A stretch of 64,000 bases of DNA from Atopsyche davidsoni. Taxonomy: Eukaryota > Arthropoda > Insecta > Trichoptera > Hydrobiosidae. Where the stretch lies: assembly GCA_022113835.1 (NCBI GenBank), contig JAILWY010000014.1:992001-1056000 (forward strand), read 5' to 3'. The position numbers and the translations under genes were made by a program. The notes under the pieces are model-generated. The model was not told the origin of the DNA, searched no databases, and worked only from the letters and a program-made list of their open reading frames with translations. Positions 35,801-47,800 of this stretch are shown piece after piece; position 1 is the stretch's first letter; each line of letters begins with the position of its first letter.

Positions 35801-38800
35801 TTTTAGATGATAAGCGTTAGTCAAAAAATGCTTAATTTCGATTTTTATCAAAATACAAAAAAAAAATAGTTTTAAAAAGAAATTTAAAATGAATTAGTAA
35901 TATATCTTCTCATCTGTCACTGCGCGTTACTTTTAAACCACGAAAAGGCGAATATATTTACGATGGCGTTTCAAAACAAGAATAACATCTCCCCGAGTTG
36001 TGTTTTTAATGGAGTGCAGCGCGGGCGCCGCCAGTAATGCAGAGCGATCTATAAATTAGATCAATTAGTGGATTCGTTTGATATTTCTGGAGGAGGGCGC
36101 GACTGCCGGGGCCGGGGCGAGGAGGCACGTGGGGACGGAAATAGACCTCGACACGTGGGGCCGCCCTGGAGGAGCGGAGACCGGCGAGACGGACTGGATC
36201 GGATGAGCGATCCGATCCAGCGGTTAGTGCGGCTGCTTTCTGACCGAGGTATCTCGAGTTCGAACCCCAGAAAAAACCGTCGATATATTTTTAACAAAGG
36301 AGTACCCAAGCACTGTCTGAGATGCAGGTTTCGTGTAAAGTCAGACGACAGTTCATACCAATCATACCCCGTGCGGGAAGGTCGCCGTCCAGCAGTGGAT
36401 AGCCGAGCGGAAGCGAACGGCAGATTTTATCAATGAAGCTCCCTGGGATGTTTTCTTTCCTTATCGGGTATCACGGAAGTCGGGTCCAATGTGGGCGTGA
36501 TTCCACCCAACGGAATTTCCGAATCGCCCAAGAAACATTTGAAGAATGCGCTCGATGGAAGCGATCGTCTCCACTATATTGTTAATTTCAACATAAAACC
36601 GTAATACTATTGATTATATTATACTATAAGACACCTTTAACTGTACAAGGGGCAAGAGTCTAGTACCACGTGCCATAATATTTTGTTAAAGGAAAAAAAA
36701 GATCGAGTGGATAAAAGAAAGTTTCAAGGCTTAGGCAAAATAGAAAGGTCTCCGGCGGGTTCCCGACACCCTCGTCAAGCCGCGTCTTCTCGTCTCCGTC
36801 ACTCGTCACTCGTCACTGCGACGCGCTTGACAGGGCAGACAGGTGGACACCGAAACGACATGGGAAACCACGCCCGTCTTGCAAACGCGGAGCACCTACA
36901 CAGGAATGAAGACTCCGACGGTGCTTTTACAGAAAAAAAAGTCCCCAGCCCTTAAGCGCCCGTTCTATTCATATATTCGCTATGTGGCTGTTAGTTTAAT
37001 CACTAACATGTTAGGGGAATTTCGGTAAATCGAACCGATTTGGTGATTGTCCACTTTTTTCTTTACTACCTACTTCCTAATTATTGGACGATTATAATAT
37101 ACTTTTTTGCTGTTCGACATTTTTAAGCATAGATGCTTGAATTTATGTAAAGACCCTCCTACCCCCAGAGCGAAGAGCCCGCAAAGTCCGTCACAGTTCC
37201 ACGGTGTTTTCGCTGGGTCTTTTCGAAGAGGAATAGATCGGGTTTTGATTGTTTAATAAAAGCAAGGAATTTCTAAAATTAAAGAGAAGAATGTCACCTG
37301 CAAATATCTATAAGTGAGGCTTCTTTTTATTTTTGCTAATTTGCACTAAGAAATTTTTTGAAAAATCAGTAAGATCGACGGGGCAGTTTGGGTACGAATA
37401 GGGTTTTCGTCGATGATAAAGTTGAAGTCACTGCCTTTGTGGATAGCGTAAACAGGAAGATTCCCACGTATCGGGGGGTGTCTCATGGCGAGGACATCTC
37501 GCCTGCAATACGATCGCCTTTTGACTGACCGCTAATTACTAAGGGTTTATGTTCTATTTTAATGGCCGTCTAATAAAATATCTAATGGATTAAGGGTCGA
37601 ATGTCACATTCCAACAGGCCGTAGGACACGTGTTCCGATGTGGGTACTAACCCCTACAGGGTCATATAGCCAGTCACGTAAAGAATCTCCCGGGGAAGTG
37701 ACTCCACCGAGTGCCTTTCCAGACTTCCGCCGTGCGGAGCTGGAGGCGATCTCAGCCAAGACTCAGGCGGAACTCAGCGACGCGGGTTGGAGAATTAGCG
37801 ATGACCGGTCGGCGTCACCATGACTTCACCGTGCGCGGGGCGGGGCGGCGCTCCACTTACGAGTAATTAAAGTGATACTGCCCCGGACGTGGCGCGCATT
37901 GCGTGTGTGGTAGCACGCTCTTTGCAGCTTAAATTCTATGTATAAATATTTACAATTATGTAAACACGAGCAAAGCACTGTTGCAATTTTTTCAGAGATC
38001 ACACGTAATTTAAAATTTTTAAAAGATTCTTCTACTTAATTTGTGAAATAAAACATCCCCAACGAAGAATTATCGAAACTCTTGAGCATTTATTGCTATT
38101 GCAATTGAGAATTTTTATATGTGCTGTGAATGTACTGAGTATCTATATACTCATATATGGGGAAACTATCCGGATTCCGTAATGACAGTATACCCGGCAT
38201 ACTCGTAGCATTTCAATCACTTGGTGATATTCAATCATGTGGAAAAATAACATTTTTGTATAGGCGGTGCAGTAAGGACTCAGTTGGGACTCTTCCTTTG
38301 AGTTTTAGTTGTTTTTTGTGTTATTGTTTGTCAACGCAGCCTAGCCTACCTATTAAATCACTTTTTTATGACCCTGTTTTTAACAATAGCGGAAGAATTT
38401 CGATCCAAACATTTTTTGCGTTGTTTGATGTTGTACGAGTTTGAGAAAAAAACTCTGCAACTGTTGCTTCAAAAAACCTTTGCGATGTTTATGGAGATAA
38501 AGTGAGTGTTCGCACATGCCAGCAATGGTTAAAAAAAAAATAATAAATAAAAATTCTGATGTTTATTGTGAGCAACTGAATCGCTTGAATGAAAACATAG
38601 TGAAAAGTGGCAAATAGAGGTGGAGTCATCCTTCAGCGTGATAATGCACGACCCCATGCTGCAAGAAAGACACGGGAAAAAAATTCTGAGCATGGTTGGG
38701 AAGTTTTACCACATCCTCCTTACTCACCAGATATTGCACCCTCAGACTACCATCTATTTTGGTTATTAGAGCATTTCAGGAGAAACAAGACCCCTAAAGA

Positions 38801-41800
38801 CATGTCCCATGCAAAAACGACCCTTGAAAAGTTTATTTCCACATGGAATGAAAACTTCTATAAAGAAGAGGTATTTTGCTTTCTACTAGGTGGCAACAAG
38901 TCATAGATACGAGGAAATATACAATATTTAATAAAATGAAATCATTCAAAAAAAGCGAACGAACTTTCGGGTACACCTAATAGCTTTGAAGTTTTGAACG
39001 ATGAATTCAAGCAAGTGGGTTAAGATAAAATAAGTACTTGGCATTGAATTAATCTAGCAGTGTGTAAAGATAAAATAGAAGTGAGTGATCCACCGGGTTG
39101 AAGATGCGTCACCAGACAAAATCGGTGATTACTTGGGCGGGTCCAGCCGTGCCGAGACTCGGGGCCCCCGCGCTGTCGGGGCCGAGGAGTTCCAGCCCGT
39201 TTCGGGCTTCACTCGTTGCATTTATTATTCCGCTCAGCACATCGGTACTTACTAACTCACATTTTTTACCCTCTATGAATAGAACATCCACCCGAATTGA
39301 AGAATCGTTTATAACACGCATAAGGCATTCATTAAATTATAGAGTTTCTTTGAATGGGTTTACTTTGAAACTTTCAAATCGGCTGGGTGGCCCCGGAGGG
39401 CAGCAAATACAAGCGAAGAAGCCGAAATATCACCAAAGCAGCGTGCCCTCTGACGGGGACGACTTTTCAAAGTACCCCCAAATGGCAAGCGGTGGGGCAG
39501 GAGGCACGCAGTGCTGCACTGCGTGACCTCGGACGGTACGCCGGTATCTGCGTGAGCACACCCGCCGCGCAATCTCTGAGCAAACTACACGGAGATAATA
39601 ATAGATGTACGGCGTTTCGAAACTCGCGATAATGTGTTAGTTTAAAATAGATTTTCATAAAACAAGCACGTTTGTTTGCATACTTTATTTCAATTGTGTG
39701 TACACAACTATCTTATGCCGCAAAGGGTTGGAAAATAAATATTTTCCTTCTGTTTGTTTTTTTTCGATTCTCAGCGGGAGGAGCCGACATCGCGTTCAAT
39801 CGTTAGTCTTCACGCCCTTTTAAAATTGGATATATAAGGTAATTTGAGAAAGTAAGAAAACAAAGATAATTTGTTTAAATTGACATGAAGTTAACTTTAT
39901 TCGAAAGATAATTTTTTGGCATTATAATTTAAATATGATTTCTGGCATATGACCGCCACGGCTGGCTCGGACGTAGTCTAGTCTGGAGGTCCAATTCTCG
40001 ATGACTTTTTCCAACATTTGTGGCCGTATATCGCCAATAACGCGGCGAATGTTGTCCTCCAAGTGGTCAATCGTTTCGGGCTTATCGGCGTAGACTAGCG
40101 ACTTCACATATCCCCACAGAAAATAGTCTAGTGGCGTTAAATCGCACGATCTTGGAGGCCAATTAACGGGTCCGAAACGTGAAACTATGCGGTTACCAAA
40201 CGTTTCCTTCAATAAAGCAATTGTGGCACGAGCTGTGTGACATGTTGCGCCGTCTTGTTGAAACCACAGCTCCTGCACATCATGGTTGTTCAATTGATGA
40301 ACGAAAAAGTCAGTAATCATGGCTCTATAGCGGTCACCATCGACTGTAACGGCCTGACCAGCATCGTCTTTAAAGAAGTACGGACCAATGATTCCACCAG
40401 CCCATAAAGCACACCAAACAGTCAGTTTTTCTGGATGTAACGGTGTCTCAACATACACTTGAGGATTATCATCATTCCAAATACGGCAGTTTTGTTTATT
40501 GACGTATCCATTCAACCAAAAGTGAGCTTCATCGCTAAACAAAATTCGCTTATGAAAATCGGGATCAACGGCAATCTTGTTTTGGGCCCATTCACCAAAT
40601 CTGCGCCTTGCTAGGTGATCGTGTGGCTTCAATTCTTAAAATGCCAAACCAAACTAAACATAAATCCCTTGACAGCTGACAAAATGGCCGCCAGTTAAAA
40701 CAGTGTTGCCAACTTAAAGTTCTATACCTCTATAAAAAACACCCTGTATATATATATTTTAATATGGATAAATGAAATAATAAATGTATTGCATGGATCA
40801 GATAAAAAAGGGATTATTTAGAAAAACTTTTAATTTTGGGCGCATGCAAAGTATAAAAAAATATGTAGCTATGGCGCGCTTCTTCCACCGGGCAGTCAGA
40901 CTGCGAGCCTCTGCTGACGGGGAGACGGGTAGTGGCCGGGTGTGGGTGTGGGTGGGGGTGTACTCACGTATTGCACCTCTCCGGGGCGCGGCGGGCTGGT
41001 GATGGGCGGGGGCGGGGGCGGGGGCGCGGGCGGGGCGGCGGCCGCGGGGCAGCAGAGGTACCAGCCGCGCGCCGCGCCCCAGTCGGGCCCGTCGCCCACG
41101 CCGGCGCCCGCGCCCTCTCCTGGCCCCGCGCGCTTCTCGGGCATGGGGAAGGTGCCCGCGTTGGAGTACGTCACGCTCCGCCGGGGCTCGTCGTACGTCA
41201 CGCTCACGTCGTCCGCCTCGATGTCCAGGTTCTTGCACAGGTAGGCCTTGGAGCGGTCGGCCAGCGCCACGGGGCACGCGCCCAGCAGCGGCAGCTCCTC
41301 GCACTTGCTGCCGTCCTGCTGGATCTTGGCGACGAAGAAGTCCCTGGCGCCGTCCTCGAAGCCGCCGAAGTCGTCGTCGACGTCGTCCGTCTCGCCATCG
41401 CTGTTGCCGTTGCGCGCGAGCTTGCTCTGCCTCGTGCGCTTCGTCGCGCCGTCGTACGTGTTAGTTCTCCGGCGCGGCTTCCTGGGCCGGTCGTCCTGGG
41501 CGAGGACCCGCTCCACCTGGCGCTGGAAGTCGGGGTTGGGGCGCGGGCGGTGCGTGGGGGCCAGGTCCGGCGGCGCGCGGCGGGCCAGGTCCCCGTAGTA
41601 GTAGAGGGAGCCCCCCGCGGGGGCGCCGCCGCTCACATCGCGGCCCGGAGAGCGCGGCCCGCTCACCTGCAGCACCAGCCCCGTCGACGAAATTGTCGCC
41701 ACTTTGCACTATGACGGCGGCGAGGCGCCGCGGCGGAGCATGGCCTCTCACTCTCTCACTCTCTCTCACTCTCCCTACTCGCCGGAAATATGCGATCGCA

Positions 41801-44800
41801 TTGCACTGTGACTTCGATGTATTTGTAACTGACTATATTTGTATTGTTTCCTGTTTAAAAACAGAAAGTAAGTAAAAATAATCACGCTCTCCGGTAAACA
41901 ATAATAATGGAACGATTCAGTTCTCCGCGCTGGGCGGGCCTGCAGCCGGAGAAGTTCTCCGCGAGTCGTTTCCGGAGACACTCTCCGGAAGGGGCTTGGG
42001 TACGGATTCGATAGATTTCCAGGTGTTCTGAATAGAGGGAAATCGACGCCTAAACTAACATGCAACTTCACTAAAGAATACTTCAAAGGTGAAAACATAC
42101 AAAAAGAGAGCCACAATAATAACCGATATTTACTTAGTAGGTACTTTCCCAAATGTAATATTTGGTTTATACGAGAGTGGTTGGTATTTTTGGAAATATA
42201 ACACGAATGATATACGCCAAGAAGTTTCCGCCATCCGTCTTCTTGTGAACTTTTAAATTTACTGAAAACCTTTGCATTAAAAAAAAGGATGAAAGTTTTT
42301 CGGCCATTCAACAATATAAAAATAGAATTACATGAATTGATGCGTCAGAGGTAGAGCTGTAGTAGCAAGCTTAATATCTCCAAGATAGGCTGACGGTGGA
42401 AGGAATCCGACACATCTACCGACTGAGGCAGCCCGGTTCGGAAGATGCGGTCACCGGCCAACATTTATGACAAATTTTATTATGAGCGTAATCGATATTT
42501 TGCTAACGAGAGCTAAATGCCCCGTTAACCGTTAGTTTGACGATGAGTTAAAAAGATATATATATTGCAATATTCATTTTTAGATATAGCTGCTTATAGT
42601 TTGAAACGTCGGAGAACAGAACACTTCAAGCAACTCAACACCCAAGAAACGAACTAAAAATATTAAGTTCGTAACAAGTATTTTTAGTTTCAGTTTTGTA
42701 GATTTTCATTTTATAATGAGCGATGCATTTCTTGCAATAGATTGGCATGACGAACGAACCAGCTCCGGCGTCATTAGCGGGTCTCGGCCCTCCCGGCGCA
42801 GACCGGCTCCGATGACTCGTCATTCCGTATTGCTGTAACGGACGTGACCCGTTTTCAAAACCAACTTGAAAATACACCCGAAGAATGGTGGTCGGAGGAA
42901 AATTATTTTATTTTATATCAAATTTAAACATTTTTTACACCAAAATTGACCGATGTTGTCAATGTAATACCGCACTCTGTATGCATTCATGACAAAAAAA
43001 ATTATATATACTCTACATATAGTATATATATATATATATATATGGAGAGTTCAGGGGGAAAGAACGCGAAGAAATGCAAAGAGAGGGCGACGATTCTCTA
43101 TGGCACGACACGTGGCAATATTGAATAGAAATGGCGAAGGAAATTTTTCATATCATAAAGCAATATCGGGAGCAGCGCGGCGCCGCGACGGAGACAGCTT
43201 TATGTAAATTCAAATTCACACCCAATTTTCCCGGATTATTTTATTATGCAGATTGTCATGATTAAAGCCGACGTATTCGCCCACGTCAACCACTACGAAG
43301 ATGATATTGCAGTTTCCGTGCAAACGGAATTCGAAGTGGTTCCCATCAGCATGAGTGAGTGGGAATGACATCCCTATTGATCGAGTATAGTGCGCGGTTG
43401 GTGTACCCGATCCTATATATTCATCTTCATCGTAGCTTTGTGAATTCTATGACTCTTTGATCTAGTGTTTCAAAATTGTTACATTTTAAAATATAAATTT
43501 AACGGATAACGTAATAACCATTAGCATGAAAATCTATTTGTGTTTTCGGATGAAACATGAATCCTAGAGATGTATGATTGTATATAGAGCTGGCCGCCCG
43601 CCCTTGCCCTGGTTCCAGCTGTACCAGGTCTGACGTAATTCCTCCCCCCGCCTCGACCCGGGCCGGCGTCTTCATTCACCCAGAAATGAGTAGCACATAA
43701 CATGGGTTGGTTTTTATTTACTTTTAAACTTAACTTTCTCTACGGGCAAACTAAATTTGAAAAAATAATCTTTATTTTATGCAACAAATATGAACAGCCA
43801 AATGACTAGGAAATTGTGATCGTTTGTGTTATTGTGTTCGCCTTATTTTATTAGTGCACTTGAGTGAGTTTAGAAAAGCGTTTTCCCAAGCCGGGCGCGA
43901 GTCATTATTTATTTAACGTGTCTATTTATATTACATAATTTTAAAACATTAAATTGATATTAGAAATAAAGCACCGCTTCAATCGTTCTGTTCTTTATAA
44001 ACGATCCTTTATTAATGTTCGCCAGCGAGCATTGTCTAACGGTAGTTCTTTATACCTCCCAATAAGGTGCCGGTTACCGGTCAAGACACTGTTATCAATT
44101 CGTTTTTTTTATGCCCACCTTTATAAAAATTAACTCAAGTATTATCTTATATATATTATAATCTAATTATAAATAACACTAATTGTCTGAAATGTAATAA
44201 TATACACGTATATAGTATCCAGACTAAAGCGAGTGACGCACAAACTTAAATTAATATTCATTAAATATTGAATATAGTAGAGGGGAAAATAAAAATTGAG
44301 CCTCGAACGACAATAGGCGATCAAAAGCCTGCGAACTCGGGGCGCGCTCCCCGCGTGACGTCACGTTCCGGCCCGGCTGCCTGCACCCGCCGCGACACAA
44401 CCGACAACCGCGCGGTAATCGGAAGCTAAGAAACACCCAAAATTAAATGCAGCATAAAGCAAGCAAAGAATCAAACAATACGGTTAATAAGTCTCGAATA
44501 GAAATTGGCCTCATCCGTTACGGGAAGGTCGATGGTCGGTCGGTCGGCTTTCGTTATGTTTCGATATATGATGTATTTATATATCGCCCCAGCGGGAGTC
44601 GCGCACTCCAGAAAGGACGCTAAAAACGCACGAAGTGATATCACTGGATATTACCGACTTTACCGACACCGCCCTTTATTTTGGAGCTGGGCGCTCGTGA
44701 AATTTCAATAAAAACGTTTCAAACTTTATTCCGGCTGTCTCGGTCTCTGCGGACGAATAAACATTCTTCTGTAGCTTTGCAATTACACGCGCGACAATAA

Positions 44801-47800
44801 TTAGCATTTTCGAATTCAAAAATTGTTGCTCAGTTATTTCAGGATTATATTTACGGACCTTTTGCAGTTGTTCTCTCGAAAGAACTTTTGCATCTCAATC
44901 CCGAGACGGTCGCACTTCTGTCGTTGCGTAAACTTTCCAATGCGAATACCACAACACCAAGTCAAACTTCCAATGCGTCTTCCGTATATTTTTATTTTGC
45001 CTAGTATTGATTTGAGGTACAAGCGTATAAATATTTTTGAAAGCACTAATCATATTTCTCACGCCGTGAAAATGTTACATGAAATTGTAAAATGTAGTAT
45101 TTTTAACGATTCTTTATTATAGGGAAAGGGACAATTTACTCGTATAATACAAAATTGTTTCTAAGCACTACGCAACGACACAGCAGTAGATGGACGAGCT
45201 GAGGCTCCCGGAGAAGGAAGAACGTAGAGATTGGAGGCGCTCGATGCAGCGGGACCATGGTGCGGGGGTCGGAGCTGCACCGTGATGCTGCCGAGGGGTG
45301 GCGTTTGGCCTTTCACCCTGGACGAGCCCGAGACTTCCGACAATTTAAAATTTGCGAAACATAAAAAAAAACAAAGTCTATTCTTGCGTATTTGATATTG
45401 ATATCAACAAGAGGCTTGTATTTTCGTGTTGGGTCACCTCAAAGTAATAGTCAATACAACTGGCAACCGACACCCAAATCGATATTTCATATCTTCCTCG
45501 TCGGTTGTATTTGCTACAATATATATTTTTAAGAGAAATTCTTCAGAATTCATATAAATCGATAAATAATATGACATTAAAAGTACCGCTGAAGCGATTG
45601 TCGTCATTGATCAAACTGAGAATAATGTTCGACGAGGGAAGGGTTCGAAGCGTGGCGGAGGTCACGCGCGCGTATTCACGGCCACTGTCAACAAATGGAT
45701 CGATTTCTTAGCATCGTCCGCGCCCACTTTCCCTGGGAAGCCGCGGCTCAGAACGGGGGCGAGGCGCGCGGCCGGGGCAGGCCCTCACAAGGAGCAGGGC
45801 CCCACAAGGGGCAGGGCCCCACAAGGGGCGGCGCCCCACAAGGAGTAGGGCCATACAAGGGGCAGGCCATTCTCGGTGCGGCCGCACCAAATACGCACTC
45901 CGCGGGCTTTTACGGAGTCGAAGTGTACAATTGCTTCCTGGGTTTTTGGCATCGGGCGATTATCAATCAAACGAAAACGATTCCGATTAGTCACGACAGA
46001 GGAGAACCTCGACTGCTTCCCCGGTGTGAATCATCGCTTGTTCCCGAATTGGAAAGTGAGCTCGGGCCGTCCTGCGCATCGTCTGCCGGATCAGATCCGA
46101 AGTTAACTCTGCATCGATGACGTCGCGGTCGCTTTTTATTTTACGACTAAACGGCTTTTGCTCCGAGAGTCGTCGAAGCGGAGGACGCGTCGCTCGGCAA
46201 ATGCCTCTGCACAGGTCGGTAAGATTTTATACTCGCTCGGGGCGACTTCGAGCGACCGGGGTGTCCGTCGGGCCAGTAATCTGTCCTGACGACGAATTGC
46301 ACACTCCAGAGACCCGCAGACGGCGGAGCCGCAATGTTTCCAGCCGTTGCAACCTTTTGGAAGTTTTGTAAAATGCTCATCGTTGCAAAAGATAATTCCT
46401 ATTGTCACTTTGATGATCAGTCTCAGAAGTGAATGCACATGCAAATATTTGCTGTAATGAAATATAAGCCGGGTGGCCGTCGAGTGGCCATCGTCGTGGC
46501 TCCGCGGACCGATTCCCCAGACCCGAGACGTGTCCGATGAACGGCACGGCATCTGCACGCCAGCGCGGCTGCCGAATTGACAACCGACCGACAAATTGCA
46601 TCGCGGGCGCGATATCTGTTATTTTTTTCGACTGTGCTCTTTGCTCACAGAAATGGACGGAAAGGCCGACGGCGGTATGTCAGTCGATCGGGAGTCGGGT
46701 CGCTCGGGGTGGGGGGCGCCTCGGCAGTACAACTGACGTCCGATCGGCGTATTGCATCAGCTGACAGACCTACTGCCGGTAGCCATCGCATTGCGATTTC
46801 GCCAGGAAAGTGGTCGATAGCAATTTGTCGGTCTGGCGCCCTGGCGGGGGGGCGGGGGGAGGGGGGGGGCGGGGGCGAGGCCGGCAGCGCAAATAAGTAA
46901 TGCCGGGCCGGGCCGGGCTGCGCGGCGCGCGTGCGTGCTGCTCGGCAAGTGCACCGCTAATTTGGGTCTCCGCGTGAACTCGGCGACACTCGACGCTGCA
47001 TCGGGTGCCCGCGCCAGCCGACGCGTCTCCTCGGCCCACCCCAGAGCGTATCCCGAGCCCATTCCCAGCGACCGAAGGGGTCCGACGCTAGAGCGGGTCG
47101 CGCAGGTCGCCTGATGGTCCGGGGATGCAATGCGAGATATATACCTATATATATATGCTAGGAGTGATGATGCGTATTGCTTTGCATACCGATAAAATAA
47201 TAAGCGATTAAAATGTTATAGAATGATTTTACCGAGAATGACTGCTTCTGCTGTGTCAGTAGAAAAACCGATGAGATTTTGTACCAGTGTTGAAATTATT
47301 ATGTATTGAATATGTTTTTCTAACAATCTGCAGACAGACTGAAAATTGATATCTAACGAAAGTAGTTTGAAAATTACAGCTTGAGTCACGCAATAATCAA
47401 AAGTAATCTGCGTCTGGAAAGTTTGGTTTTATTATTACAATGTTAGATCATGAAATTGCCAATAAAAAAGTTTCTCATTTTCCTATACAGAAACACGCGA
47501 AAGCGGGCACCCTCGAGAGCCGGCCGAGTGTATGTAGGGTTTCAGTACATCATGTTTGTAATAATAATATTACGAAACACAGTTTGCAAGCCGCTGCGGT
47601 GTGGAGTCATGAGATTTGTTATCGTATTAGTTATTCGCATTGCCAAATCGCAACGTATTGATTGATAATCTATGAGCAAATAAATTGCGGTGACGGGTGA
47701 TCGAGTGCAATCATCTCAACTCGAAACTTAAATTGAAAATAAACTAAATATAATCAAAATAAAAACTGGACTGTCCAAATTATGGAAAAAAAACATTGTC

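Noticed and set aside
40932..41714. 260-codon plus-strand open frame
   Set aside because: It is the antisense shadow of the minus-strand candidate exon in a GC-rich region. Its translation is Ala/Arg/Gly/Val-rich and repetitive, whereas the minus frame is varied and ends at a splice donor.
41775..42314. 179-codon minus-strand open frame
   Set aside because: No recognisable sequence, no splice context and a composition that follows the local base content; judged chance.
45695..46120. 141-codon plus-strand frame through the minisatellite
   Set aside because: Open mainly because the 17-bp GC-rich repeat lacks stops in all frames; no recognisable protein features.
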